From: Cellulomonas marina
GTDB lineage: Bacteria > Actinomycetota > Actinomycetes > Actinomycetales > Cellulomonadaceae
Direction: 5' to 3'
Length of the DNA stretch: 64,000 nucleotides
Assembly (NCBI RefSeq): GCF_900111925.1
Contig: NZ_FOKA01000001.1
Span: 372,001-436,000 of the forward strand
The position numbers were made by a program, and so were the translations under genes. Shown in pieces: positions 47,580-56,286 of the stretch (position 1 is the stretch's first letter; each line of letters starts with the position of its first letter). The notes under the pieces are model-generated. The model had not been told where the DNA came from. It saw only the letters and a list, made by a program, of their open reading frames with translations, and searched no databases.

Positions 47580-48740
47580 GTGAGCACTCCGATCAGCCTC
47601 GGCATGCCGGAGGCACCCGCGCCCGTCCTGGCCCCCCGCCGCCCGACCCGCAGGATCCGGGTGGGCAAGGTCGAGGTGGGCGGTGGCGCCCCCATCAGCG
47701 TCCAGTCGATGTGCACCACGCCCACGACGGACGTGAACGCGACCCTCCAGCAGATCGCCGAGCTGACGGCCGCCGGCTGCGACATCGTCCGCGTCGCGGT
47801 GCCGAGCCAGGACGACGCCGACGCGCTGCCGGCCATCGCGCGCAAGAGCCAGATCCCCGTCATCGCGGACATCCACTTCCAGCCGAAGTACGTGTTCGCA
47901 GCCATCGACGCCGGCTGCGCGGCGGTGCGGGTGAACCCCGGCAACATCCGCAAGTTCGACGACCAGGTCAAGGAGATCGCGCGCGCCGCGACCGACGCGG
48001 GCTGCTCCATCCGCATCGGCGTCAACGCCGGCTCCCTCGACCCGCGGCTGCTGGCCAAGTACGGGAAGGCCACGCCGGAGGCGCTCGTCGAGTCGGCGGT
48101 GTGGGAGGCCTCGCTCTTCGAGGAGCACGGCTTCCACGACTTCAAGATCTCGGTCAAGCACAACGACCCCGTCGTCATGGTGCGCGCCTACGAGCTGCTG
48201 TCGGAGCGGGGCGACTGGCCCCTGCACCTCGGCGTGACCGAGGCCGGGCCGGCCTTCCAGGGGACCATCAAGTCCGCGACGGCCTTCGGCGCCCTGCTGA
48301 GCAAGGGCATCGGCGACACCATCCGCGTCTCCCTGTCGGCGCCGCCGGTGGAGGAGGTCAAGGTGGGCATCCAGATCCTGCAGTCGCTCAACCTGCGGCC
48401 GCGGAAGCTGGAGATCGTCTCCTGTCCCTCGTGCGGACGCGCGCAGGTCGACGTGTACTCCCTGGCGGAGAAGGTGACCGCCGGGCTGGAGGGCATGGAG
48501 GTGCCGCTGCGCGTGGCCGTCATGGGCTGCGTCGTCAACGGCCCGGGGGAGGCCCGCGAGGCCGACCTCGGCGTCGCGTCGGGCAACGGCAAGGGGCAGA
48601 TCTTCGTCAAGGGCGAGGTCGTCAAGACGGTCCCGGAGTCGAAGATCGTCGAGACCCTCGTCGAGGAGGCCATGCGCCTCGCGGAGGACATGGAGCCCGC
48701 CGACGAGGGGTCCGGCCGGCCCGTCGTCACCGTCGGCTGA
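47580..48740 (+). CDS. ispG: 4-hydroxy-3-methylbut-2-en-1-yl diphosphate synthase IspG (GcpE)
   Basis: Iron-sulfur enzyme of the MEP pathway converting MEcPP to HMBPP. The 386-residue protein shows [60 protein letters not shown] and [16 protein letters not shown]. Cluster ligands are Cys282 and Cys285 (SCPSCGRAQ) and Cys317 ([11 protein letters not shown]). The start is GTG with a GATGAT hexamer 6 bases upstream. dxr of the same pathway is 16 kb away, across the polyamine cluster. Confidence 0.97.
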   Translation: MSTPISLGMPEAPAPVLAPRRPTRRIRVGKVEVGGGAPISVQSMCTTPTTDVNATLQQIAELTAAGCDIVRVAVPSQDDADALPAIARKSQIPVIADIHFQPKYVFAAIDAGCAAVRVNPGNIRKFDDQVKEIARAATDAGCSIRIGVNAGSLDPRLLAKYGKATPEALVESAVWEASLFEEHGFHDFKISVKHNDPVVMVRAYELLSERGDWPLHLGVTEAGPAFQGTIKSATAFGALLSKGIGDTIRVSLSAPPVEEVKVGIQILQSLNLRPRKLEIVSCPSCGRAQVDVYSLAEKVTAGLEGMEVPLRVAVMGCVVNGPGEAREADLGVASGNGKGQIFVKGEVVKTVPESKIVETLVEEAMRLAEDMEPADEGSGRPVVTVG

Positions 48741-48790
48741 CGGGTCGGGGGTCCTGCGTGCCCCGTCGGGCCGTCCCTCGTGCCGTCGGG

Positions 48791-48796
48791 CATGAT
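48791..48796 (+). promoter_or_regulatory. CATGAT hexamer before the GNAT gene
   Basis: CATGAT plus 6 bases precedes ATG 48803. This matches the leaderless pattern found at ispG, and there is no Shine-Dalgarno. Confidence 0.4.
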
Positions 48797-48802
48797 GCCG
48801 TC

Positions 48803-49687
48803 ATGACGCCCACACGCGGGTCGCTGCTGTCGAAGCGCTCGGGTGCGCGCGAGCTGGGCGACGAGGACGTGGCCGCAGCCCTGGCCGTCTGCCGGCGCGA
48901 CCCGGTGGCCTCCGTGCTCGCCACGACCCGGCTCGAGGACGCCGCGCAGCGCGGGCTGCGCGCCGCGGGCGGACGGCTGTGGGGCTTCATCCGCGACGAC
49001 GCGCTCGTCGGGATCTGCTGGGTGGGTGCGAACCTCGTGCCCGTGCTGCCCGCCGGCGACGAGGAGGCGGTCGAGGCCGTGGCCCGGCTCGCCCGGGCGC
49101 ACGGCCGTTGGTACTCCTCGGTCGTCGGCCCGGCCGAGGTCGTCTTGCCGCTGTGGGCGCGGCTCGAGGAGGAGTGGCGGGCGCGGGAGGTGCGCCCCGA
49201 CCAGCCCTCGATGGCGATCGCCGGCGAGCCCCTCGTCGCTCCCGACACGCAGGTGCGGCCGTCCCGGCCCGCGGAGTACGGGGTGGTCCTGCCGGCGTGC
49301 GTGCGCATGTTCACGGAGGAGGTCGGCTACTCGCCCGTCAGCGGGCCGGCCGGACCGTACGAGCAGCGCGTGCGGACCCTCGTCGAGCGGGGCCGGTCGT
49401 ACGTGCGGATCACGCACGACGCCGCCGCGGAGCCGCGGGTGGTGTTCAAGGCGGAGATCGGCGCGGTGGGCGGCGGCGTCGCACAGGTGCAGGGCGTGTG
49501 GGTCGACCCGCAGGACCGGGGCCGGCACCTGTCGGAGCCCGGCATGGCGGCCGTCGTGCGGCTGGCCCGCGAGCGGTGGGCACCCACGGTGTCCCTCTAC
49601 GTCAACGCCTACAACCACCGGGCGGTCGCGGCCTACGAGCGCGTCGGGTTCCGGCAGGTCGGCACGTACGCGACCGTCCTGTTCTGA
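48803..49687 (+). CDS. GNAT family N-acetyltransferase with DUF4081
   Basis: A 294-residue protein. The N-terminal half (SLLSKRSGARELGDEDVAAA, CRRDPVASVLATTRLEDAAQ, GRLWGFIRDDALVGICWVGA) matches the DUF4081 region found in actinobacterial acetyltransferases beside ispG and proS. The C-terminal half has the acetyl-CoA fold: VVFKAEIGAVGGGVAQVQGV, WVDPQDRGRHLSEPGMAAVV and SLYVNAYNHRAVAAYERVGF. The target is unknown. It converges with the reverse fpg/nei gene over a 58-bp gap. Confidence 0.9.
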   Translation: MTPTRGSLLSKRSGARELGDEDVAAALAVCRRDPVASVLATTRLEDAAQRGLRAAGGRLWGFIRDDALVGICWVGANLVPVLPAGDEEAVEAVARLARAHGRWYSSVVGPAEVVLPLWARLEEEWRAREVRPDQPSMAIAGEPLVAPDTQVRPSRPAEYGVVLPACVRMFTEEVGYSPVSGPAGPYEQRVRTLVERGRSYVRITHDAAAEPRVVFKAEIGAVGGGVAQVQGVWVDPQDRGRHLSEPGMAAVVRLARERWAPTVSLYVNAYNHRAVAAYERVGFRQVGTYATVLF

Positions 49688-49745
49688 CGGCGGGCCCGTT
49701 CGGACCGCCGGCCCGTCCTGCCGGCCGCCGGGGGCGGGGTGGCCC

Positions 49746-50636
49746 TCAGCGCAGCAGCCGGGACAGCCGTCGGTCGGCGAGGGGCTGACCACCGGTCTGG
49801 CACGTCGGGCAGTACTGGAGGCTGCGGTCGGCGAAGGACACCTCGTGCACGGTGTCGCCGCACGGCACGCCGTCCCAGCCCGGGCACGGCTCGCCCGTGC
49901 GGCCGTGCACCCGCATGCCCCGGCGCTTGGCGTCCTTGAGCTCGGCCGCCGGGCGGCCGGCCGCGGCGGCGACCGCCTCGGTGAGCACGCCGACGGTGGC
50001 CGCGTGCAGCCGGGCCGTGCGCGCGGCGTCGAAGCCCTTGGTGGGCGCGAAGGGGCTGGTCCGGGCGGCGTGCAGGATCTCGTCGGAGTAGGCGTTGCCG
50101 ATGCCGGCGATGGTGCCCTGGTCGCGCAGCAGCCCTTTCACCTGCTGGTTGCGCACCGCCAGGAGCGCGGACAGCCGCTCGGCCGTGAACTCCGGCGACA
50201 GCGGCTCGACGCCCAGCGTGGCGATCGGGCCGATCGACGTCGGGTCGGCGACGACGTGCACCGCGAGGCGCTTCTTCGTGCCCGCCTCGGTGAGGTCGAA
50301 GCCGGACCCGTCGTCGAACCCCACGCGCAGCGCGATCGGGGAGCGGCCCGGCCGGACCGGCGTCGCCGGCAGGCGCTCCGACCAGCGCACCCAGCCGCCG
50401 CGGGACAGGTGCCACACGAGGTGCAGGTCGTCCTCCTGCGGCGCCGAGGCGACGAGGTCGAGCCACTTGCCGTGCCGCCGCACGTCCGTGACCGTCCGGC
50501 CGACGAGCGCGTCGGGCGGGGGCGCGAAGGTCTTCAGCGCGCTGATGGCGCCCACGGCGACGGCGGTGACGCTCCGGCCGCCGGCGCGCCCCCGCAGGAA
50601 CTGCGCCAGCGCCTCGACCTCGGGCAGCTCCGGCAT
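49746..50636 (-). CDS. Fpg/Nei family DNA glycosylase
   Basis: Base-excision enzyme removing oxidised bases with an AP-lyase step. The 296-residue product starts PELPEVEAL after Met, with Pro2 as catalytic nucleophile and Glu3. The beta-clamp Lys lies in [10 protein letters not shown], the H2TH segment in [19 protein letters not shown], and the zinc finger reads [10 protein letters not shown] then YCPTCQTGG. The finger has the FPG type spacing; whether it prefers 8-oxoG or oxidised pyrimidines cannot be decided. ATG at 50636 is preceded by CACGAT and 6 bases. It is divergent from proS. Confidence 0.93.
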   Translation of the reverse strand: MPELPEVEALAQFLRGRAGGRSVTAVAVGAISALKTFAPPPDALVGRTVTDVRRHGKWLDLVASAPQEDDLHLVWHLSRGGWVRWSERLPATPVRPGRSPIALRVGFDDGSGFDLTEAGTKKRLAVHVVADPTSIGPIATLGVEPLSPEFTAERLSALLAVRNQQVKGLLRDQGTIAGIGNAYSDEILHAARTSPFAPTKGFDAARTARLHAATVGVLTEAVAAAAGRPAAELKDAKRRGMRVHGRTGEPCPGWDGVPCGDTVHEVSFADRSLQYCPTCQTGGQPLADRRLSRLLR

Positions 50637-50642
50637 GGGGCC

Positions 50643-50712
50643 ATCGTGGCACCCCGGCAGCTCCCGGCACCCCGGGGGCGCCCGCGGCGACGCGCGCGCC
50701 GCCCACTAGGCT
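50643..50712. promoter_or_regulatory. Divergent leaderless promoters of fpg/nei and proS
   Basis: On the reverse strand CACGAT (50648-50643) is 6 bases from the fpg/nei ATG. On the forward strand TAGGCT (50707-50712) is 7 bases from the proS ATG 50720. The 83-bp gap therefore holds two back-to-back leaderless promoters. Confidence 0.5.
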
Positions 50713-50719
50713 CGCGCCC

Positions 50720-52513
50720 ATGCTCCTGCGCCTGTCCACGCTGTTCGTCCGCACCCTGCGCGAGGACCCCGCCGACGCCGAGGTGGCCAGCCACCGCCTG
50801 CTGGTCCGCGCCGGGTACATCCGCCGCGCCGCGCCCGGCATCTACACGTGGCTGCCGCTGGGCCTGCGGGTGCTGGCGAAGGTCGAGGCCGTCGTCCGCG
50901 AGGAGATGGCCGCGGCCGGCGCGCAGGAGGTGCACTTCCCGGCGCTGCTGCCGCGCGAGCCCTACGAGGCGACGGGCCGCTGGACGGAGTACGGGCCGAA
51001 CCTCTTCCGGCTGCGGGACCGCCGCGGGGGGGACTACCTGCTCGCGCCCACGCACGAGGAGATGTTCACGCTCCTGGTCAAGGACCTGTACTCCTCGTAC
51101 AAGGACCTGCCGCTGACGCTCTTCCAGATCCAGACGAAGTACCGCGACGAGGCGCGGCCGCGCGCCGGGCTCATCCGCGGCCGCGAGTTCGTCATGAAGG
51201 ACGCGTACTCCTTCGACGTCGACGAGGCCGGGCTCGAGGCCAGCTACGCGGCCCAGCGGGCCGCCTACCAGCGCGTCTTCACGCGCCTGGGCCTCGAGCA
51301 CGTCGTCGTCGCGGCCACCTCGGGCGCCATGGGCGGGTCGCGGTCGGAGGAGTTCCTCTACCCGACGTCGATCGGCGAGGACACCTTCGTGCGCTCGCCC
51401 GGCGGCTACGCCGCGAACGTCGAGGCCGTCACCACGGTCGTGCCGCCCGCCCTCGACTGGTCGGACGCCCCCGCCGCGCACGTCGAGGACACGCCGGGGA
51501 CGCCGACCATCGAGTCGCTCGTCGCGCTGGCCAACGAGCGGTTCCCGCGCCCGGACCGGGCCTGGACCGCGGCGGACACGCTGAAGAACGTCGTCGTCGC
51601 GGTCGTCGCGCCGACGGGGGAGCGGGAGGTGCTCGTCGTGGGCCTGCCGGGCGACCGGGAGGTGGACCTCAAGCGGCTCGAGGCCGGGGTCGCGCCGGCC
51701 GAGGTGGAGACGGCCGGCGACGCCGACTTCGCGGCGCACCCCGAGCTCGTCAAGGGCTACATCGGGCCCGGGGCGCTCGGTCCCAACGCCCCCGTCGCCG
51801 AGGGGGCGGAGCGCACCGCCGTCCGGTACCTCCTGGACCCGCGCGTGGTGCCCGGGACGCGGTGGATCACGGGCGCCGACGCCCCCGGCCGGCACGTCTT
51901 CGACCTCGTGGCGGGGCGGGACTTCACCGCGGACGGCACGGTCGAGGCCGCGGAGGTGCGGGCGGGCGACGAGGCGCCGGACGGCTCCGGCCCGCTCGAG
52001 CTGGCCCGCGGCATCGAGATCGGTCACATCTTCCAGCTCGGCCGTAAGTACGCGCAGGCGCTGGGGCTGACCGTGCTGGACCAGAACGGCAAGGCCGTGA
52101 CGGTCACGATGGGCTCCTACGGCATCGGTGTGACGCGCGCCGTGGCCGCCCTGGCGGAGGGCAACCACGACGAGAAGGGGCTGGCCTGGCCCGCCCACGT
52201 CGCGCCGGCGCACGTGCACGTCGTCGCCACGGGCAAGGACGCGTCCGTGCTCGAGGCCGCCGAGGCGCTCGCGCTCGAGCTGTCCGGGCGCGGCGTCGAG
52301 GTGCTGCTCGACGACCGGCCGAAGGTGTCGCCCGGCGTGAAGTTCGCCGACGCCGAGCTGTTCGGCATCCCGCTGGTCGTCGTCGTCGGCCGCGGGCTGG
52401 CCGACGGGCTCGTCGAGGTGCGGCCCCGCACGGGCGGCGACGCGGAGCAGGTGCCGGTGGCGGAGGCGGCGGACCGCGTGGCGGCGCGCGTCGCGAGGCT
52501 GCTGGCCGGCTGA
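50720..52513 (+). CDS. proS: Prolyl-tRNA synthetase (bacterial type)
   Basis: Class II synthetase charging tRNA-Pro. The 597-residue length with an insertion domain (about residues 225-400) matches the bacterial type with an editing (INS) domain. Motifs are [80 protein letters not shown] and [20 protein letters not shown]. The anticodon-binding domain follows. ATG 50720 has TAGGCT 7 bases upstream and no Shine-Dalgarno. It converges with the DUF4439 gene. Confidence 0.98.
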   Translation: MLLRLSTLFVRTLREDPADAEVASHRLLVRAGYIRRAAPGIYTWLPLGLRVLAKVEAVVREEMAAAGAQEVHFPALLPREPYEATGRWTEYGPNLFRLRDRRGGDYLLAPTHEEMFTLLVKDLYSSYKDLPLTLFQIQTKYRDEARPRAGLIRGREFVMKDAYSFDVDEAGLEASYAAQRAAYQRVFTRLGLEHVVVAATSGAMGGSRSEEFLYPTSIGEDTFVRSPGGYAANVEAVTTVVPPALDWSDAPAAHVEDTPGTPTIESLVALANERFPRPDRAWTAADTLKNVVVAVVAPTGEREVLVVGLPGDREVDLKRLEAGVAPAEVETAGDADFAAHPELVKGYIGPGALGPNAPVAEGAERTAVRYLLDPRVVPGTRWITGADAPGRHVFDLVAGRDFTADGTVEAAEVRAGDEAPDGSGPLELARGIEIGHIFQLGRKYAQALGLTVLDQNGKAVTVTMGSYGIGVTRAVAALAEGNHDEKGLAWPAHVAPAHVHVVATGKDASVLEAAEALALELSGRGVEVLLDDRPKVSPGVKFADAELFGIPLVVVVGRGLADGLVEVRPRTGGDAEQVPVAEAADRVAARVARLLAG

Positions 52514-52571
52514 GGCGACGCGGGCGGGCCGTGGCCGGCGCTCGACCCCGGCCGGCTCGGGGAGGCCGGGA

Positions 52572-53747
52572 TCAGCCCAGGTCGGGCCGGCCCGGGAACG
52601 ACGTCGGCGGCGCCCCCCAGGCGGCCGCGGCGTCGGTCGCGGCGCGGAGGCGCTCGAGAGGCTCGGGCCGGGCGGCTGGTCGGTCGGCCCGCGCGAGCGC
52701 GGCGGCGTACGCGGCCGCCACGCCGCCCTCCGCGTCCCGGGCGACGGCCTGGGCGACCGCGGCGTCCTCCACGTCGGCCGGCAGGGCGTAGGCGACCCGC
52801 CGGGGGTCCTGCGCGGTCCCCGCGACCTCGGCCGCGCGGGCCCACGCCTCCGCGCGGTCCCGGTGCACCCGGGCGTCGGCGAGCGCGCGGGCCCGCTCGT
52901 CGCCGCCGAGGACGGCGGCCACGACCTCCAGCGCGTACCCCGCGGCGTCCTCGGCGCGCGCGAGGGCGACGGCGTCGGCGTCCCGCACGCCGGCGGCGGC
53001 CGCGGGGCCCGGCGTGGTCGCCGGGTCGGGCCCGACCGTCGAGGCGGGCGTCGGCGCGGTGTCGGGGGTGGGGGTCGGCGAGGGCGTGGCGCCGCGGACG
53101 GGCAGCACCCAGGACGGCTCGGGTGCGCCCGCCGCGGCGGCCAGCGCGCGGGCGCTCGACCACCGCGACACCGCGACGGACGCGACGAGGCCGGCCAGAC
53201 CGCCGTCGGGCACGTCGAGCGCGTCGGCGCCCGCGGTCCCCGCCGCGGTCGCCAGCAGGGAGACGACGTCGGCCGGTGACGGGGTGGGCGCGGCGGTGCT
53301 CGTCGTGCCAGCCGTCCCGCCGTCCGTCGTGCCGGTCGGTGCGGGCGACGGGCCCCCCGTGGCGCCCGTCGCCGGCGATGCGTCCCCCCCGAGCGCCGAC
53401 ACGTGCGCGGCCGCGGCCCCCACCACCTGCGCGAGCGCCGCGCGCAGCGGTTCCTCCGCGGCGAGGGCGGCGACGGCGGGCGCGGCGGCCGCGGCCGTGG
53501 CGGTCCCGGCGAGCGCGCGCGCGTCCGCGAGCGTGCGGGCGCGGACCGTCTCGTCGGCGGTCGGGGTGCGCGCCGGGGGAGGCGGCGTCTCCAGCCGCAG
53601 GTCGCACCCCCCGAGCAGGCCTGTCAGGAGACCGGCGAGCAGGGTCAGCACGACCACCCGGACGGGGCCGTGCCGGCCGTCGCGCCGAGCTGCACGAGGG
53701 CGCCGACCGCGCTCGTCGGCCGCACGGGAGGGCTGGTCGGGTCGCAC
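52572..53747 (-). CDS. DUF4439 (ferritin-like) domain lipoprotein
   Basis: A 391-residue predicted lipoprotein. The signal sequence (VRVVVLTLLAGLLTGLLGGC) ends in a lipobox. A long Ala-rich helical region and a Thr/Pro-rich linker with a Pro-Thr-Pro run follow. The C-terminal 130 residues (AVALARAEDAAGYALEVVAA, DARVHRDRAEAWARAAEVAG) match the ferritin-like DUF4439 pattern. The function is unknown. The gene is conserved between proS and rimP in related actinobacteria, as far as I recall. GTG at 53747 has CAGGAT 7 bases upstream on the reverse strand, suggesting a leaderless start. Confidence 0.8.
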   Translation of the reverse strand: MRPDQPSRAADERGRRPRAARRDGRHGPVRVVVLTLLAGLLTGLLGGCDLRLETPPPPARTPTADETVRARTLADARALAGTATAAAAAPAVAALAAEEPLRAALAQVVGAAAAHVSALGGDASPATGATGGPSPAPTGTTDGGTAGTTSTAAPTPSPADVVSLLATAAGTAGADALDVPDGGLAGLVASVAVSRWSSARALAAAAGAPEPSWVLPVRGATPSPTPTPDTAPTPASTVGPDPATTPGPAAAAGVRDADAVALARAEDAAGYALEVVAAVLGGDERARALADARVHRDRAEAWARAAEVAGTAQDPRRVAYALPADVEDAAVAQAVARDAEGGVAAAYAAALARADRPAARPEPLERLRAATDAAAAWGAPPTSFPGRPDLG

Positions 53748-53796
53748 CGTCGCGATCCTGCCACGGCCGACGGGCGGCCCGGCCGCGGGGCGGGTC

Positions 53797-53840
53797 CCGG
53801 TCGGCCCGGTCGGCCCGGTCGGCCCGGTCGGCCGGTCGGC
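53797..53840 (+). repeat. 9-bp tandem repeat upstream of rimP
   Basis: Four perfect copies of CCGGTCGGC (53797-53832) and a fifth copy missing one C end 10 bases before the rimP -10 hexamer. The array covers where a -35 would sit. Confidence 0.85.
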
Positions 53841-53850
53841 GCGGACTCGT

Positions 53851-53856
53851 TAGGCT
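53851..53856 (+). promoter_or_regulatory. -10 element of the rimP-nusA-infB operon
   Basis: TAGGCT fits TANNNT and gives a leader of about 65 nt before ATG 53926. The -35 position falls in the CCGGTCGGC repeat array. Confidence 0.5.
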
Positions 53857-53925
53857 GGTGCCACAACGTCACAGGGTCGGAGCCGGCAGGTGCTCGCCCC
53901 CCGGCACACGCCAAGGAGGCGATCG

Positions 53926-54600
53926 ATGGTCGCGCCAGCGCCCCCCGCCGTCCGCGAGGACCTCGACGCCGTCCTCCGCGCCGCCGGCTACGTGCTGGAG
54001 GACGTCCGGCTCACGCGCAGCGGTGCCCGCCACGTCCTGGAGGTCGTCGTCGACCTCGACGAGGCGACGCCCGGCGACCTGGACCTCGACCGTGTGGCGG
54101 AGGCGACGCGGCTCCTGTCCGAACGGCTCGACGCGCACGCCGACGCCCTGCCCGACCGGTACGACCTCGAGGTCTCGAGCCCCGGCGCCTCGCGCCCGCT
54201 GACCGAGCGCCGGCACTGGGTGCGCGCGGTCGGCCGCACCGTCCGCCTCGAGCGCACGGACGGCACCGTGCTCGTCGGGGTGCTGCGGGCCGTGGACCTG
54301 GCGGTCGGGGACCCGGGGGCGGTCGAAGAGCCGGGCACCCTCGTCGTCGTCCCCGAGGAGGACCGCGGCAAGGGCCGCCCGCCCCGCGTCGGCCCGCCGG
54401 TCGCCGTGCCGCTGGGCGACGTGCGTCGGGGCCGGGTCGAGGTCGACCTGCGGGGCCTGGGCCCCGTGGCGCCCGACGAGGAGGTGCCCGACGACGACGA
54501 GGACGACGACATCGTCGACGAGCAGGTCGACGAGCAGGTCGACGAGCAGCAGGACGAGCAGCAGGACGAGGGCGGCGGGGCCGCCCGGGGGAGGGACTGA
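53926..54600 (+). CDS. rimP: Ribosome maturation factor RimP
   Basis: Assists 30S assembly. The 224-residue protein carries the RimP core: [40 protein letters not shown], and [20 protein letters not shown]. The C-terminal SH3-like domain follows. An extra acidic tail of about 45 residues ([16 protein letters not shown] and similar repeats) exceeds the usual 150-190 residue size. ATG 53926 follows AAGGAGG. nusA begins one base after the stop, a classic pair. Confidence 0.96.
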   Translation: MVAPAPPAVREDLDAVLRAAGYVLEDVRLTRSGARHVLEVVVDLDEATPGDLDLDRVAEATRLLSERLDAHADALPDRYDLEVSSPGASRPLTERRHWVRAVGRTVRLERTDGTVLVGVLRAVDLAVGDPGAVEEPGTLVVVPEEDRGKGRPPRVGPPVAVPLGDVRRGRVEVDLRGLGPVAPDEEVPDDDEDDDIVDEQVDEQVDEQQDEQQDEGGGAARGRD

Positions 54601-54601
54601 C

Positions 54602-55717
54602 GTGGACATCGACATGGCGGCGCTGCGGCTCCTGGAGCGCGAGCGCGAGATCCGGCTCGACGTCCTCGTCGCGGCGATCGAGGAGGCCCTGCTGTCGGCC
54701 TACCAGCGCACGCCGGACGCGCAGCCGTCGGCACGGGTGCAGGTCGACCGGTCCACCGGGCACGTGACGGTCTGGGCCCGCGAGCGCGTCCCGGCGCCGG
54801 TGGGCGAGGACGGCGAGCCGACCGGGCCCGCGTCCTTCGGGCCCGAGTACGACGACACCCCCGACGGCTTCGGCCGCATCGCCACCGCCACGGCCCGTCA
54901 GGTCATCGTGCAGCGGCTGCGCGACGCGGAGGACGACCAGGTGCTGGGCCAGTTCCGCGGCACCGAGGGCCAGGTGCTCGGCGGCGTGGTCCAGCAGGGC
55001 CGCGACCCGCGGACGGTGCTCGTCGACGTCGGCGGCACGGAGGCGGTCCTCCCGCAGCACGAGCAGGTGCCCACCGAGCGCTACGTGCACGGCGAGCGGC
55101 TGCGCGCGCTGGTCGTGCAGGTGGCGCGCGGGCCGCGCGGTGCCCAGGTGACGCTGTCGCGGACGCACCCCGCGCTCGTGCGGCAGCTGTTCGCCCTCGA
55201 GGTGCCGGAGGTCGCCGACGGCACCGTCGAGATCACGGCCCTGGCGCGCGAGGCGGGCCACCGCACGAAGATCGCGGTGAAGGCCACGGTGCCGGGCGTC
55301 AACGCCAAGGGCGCGTGCATCGGCCCGATGGGCGGCCGCGTCCGTGCCGTCATGGCGGAGCTGCAGGGCGAGAAGATCGACATCGTCGACCACTCCGACG
55401 ACCCGGCGGAGATGGTGGCGCACGCGCTGTCGCCGGCCCGGGTCCTGTCGGTGACGGTCGTCGACGAGGCGACGCGCGCGGCGCGGGTCGTCGTCCCGGA
55501 CTTCCAGCTCTCGCTCGCCATCGGCAAGGAGGGGCAGAACGCCCGGCTCGCGGCCAAGCTGACGGGCTGGCGGATCGACATCCGATCCGACGCGGAGCCC
55601 GACGGCGGGCCGGGTGACGAGCCCGACGAGGGGCCGGGCGACAGGCCCGGCGGCGGGTCGAGCGGCGGGTCGGGCAGTGCGTCGGGGGCCGGCGGAGCGG
55701 CCGGCACCGCGCGGTGA
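54602..55717 (+). CDS. nusA: Transcription termination/antitermination factor NusA
   Basis: Binds RNA polymerase and nascent RNA. The 371-residue product has the N-terminal domain ([20 protein letters not shown]), an S1 domain ([20 protein letters not shown]), and two KH domains ([60 protein letters not shown]). It lacks the acidic C-terminal repeats of proteobacterial NusA, as is normal for actinobacteria. A Gly/Asp/Ser-rich tail ends the protein. The GTG start lies one base after the rimP stop. The stop overlaps ylxR (GTGA). Confidence 0.97.
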   Translation: MDIDMAALRLLEREREIRLDVLVAAIEEALLSAYQRTPDAQPSARVQVDRSTGHVTVWARERVPAPVGEDGEPTGPASFGPEYDDTPDGFGRIATATARQVIVQRLRDAEDDQVLGQFRGTEGQVLGGVVQQGRDPRTVLVDVGGTEAVLPQHEQVPTERYVHGERLRALVVQVARGPRGAQVTLSRTHPALVRQLFALEVPEVADGTVEITALAREAGHRTKIAVKATVPGVNAKGACIGPMGGRVRAVMAELQGEKIDIVDHSDDPAEMVAHALSPARVLSVTVVDEATRAARVVVPDFQLSLAIGKEGQNARLAAKLTGWRIDIRSDAEPDGGPGDEPDEGPGDRPGGGSSGGSGSASGAGGAAGTAR

Positions 55718-56205
55718 CCCGCCGGGGTGACGCGTCCCGCAGCGGCGCGGACGCCGGACGGGGTAGACTGCCCACGGCTGGGCCGGATGCCCGGTTCCCC
55801 GCGCCCGCACCGCGGACCCCCGAACCTGCAGCGCACGTCGCGCTGCCCGTTCCGGGCCCGCAGCGGACCTGCGTGGGGTGCCGGACGACCGGCCCGAGGT
55901 CGGCCCTGCTGCGGGTCGTCGCCCCGAGGGCCGGCACCACGGATGCACCCGTGCTGCTGGTGCCCGACGAGCGGCGGCGGCTGCCGGGCAGGGGTGCCTG
56001 GCTGCACCCCGACCTGCACTGCCTCGGGCTCGCCGAACGGCGGCAGGCGTTCGGGCGGGCCCTGCGGACAGTGGGCCCGGTGGACGCCTCCGCGCTGCGC
56101 GCGCTGCTGGAGGAGGCAGGACGGCCGGATCACACCGACCCCGGGAACGGCCCGGGGCGGACGTCGGATGGGAAGCGGGTCGAGAAGCCGATGGCTGCCC
56201 GATGA
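55714..56205 (+). CDS. ylxR: YlxR family (DUF448) RNA-binding protein
   Basis: A 163-residue protein. The YlxR core reads [20 protein letters not shown] and [20 protein letters not shown] followed by [13 protein letters not shown]. YlxR proteins are nucleic-acid binding and lie between nusA and infB in many bacteria. The first 48 residues are a Pro/Ala-rich extension. GTG 55714 overlaps the nusA stop, and no later in-frame start is obvious. The extension contains the TAGACT promoter-like hexamer at 55764-55769, so a shorter second transcript is possible. Confidence 0.9.
   Translation: MTRRGDASRSGADAGRGRLPTAGPDARFPAPAPRTPEPAAHVALPVPGPQRTCVGCRTTGPRSALLRVVAPRAGTTDAPVLLVPDERRRLPGRGAWLHPDLHCLGLAERRQAFGRALRTVGPVDASALRALLEEAGRPDHTDPGNGPGRTSDGKRVEKPMAAR
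55764..55769 (+). promoter_or_regulatory. Internal promoter-like hexamer inside ylxR
   Basis: TAGACT within GGGTAGACTG is an excellent TANNNT match. It would start transcription near 55776 and could supply extra infB mRNA. Confidence 0.4.
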
Positions 56206-56286
56206 GCACGCACCGATGAGTGCGCGATGAGCACCCAGCACTAACGACGGTCCACCCTGTCCCGGGCGGGCCGAGACAGGAGAGAT

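Noticed and set aside
49688-49745. Hairpin between the GNAT and fpg/nei genes
   Set aside because: Several GC-rich partial complements exist, but none forms a clean stem longer than about six base pairs.
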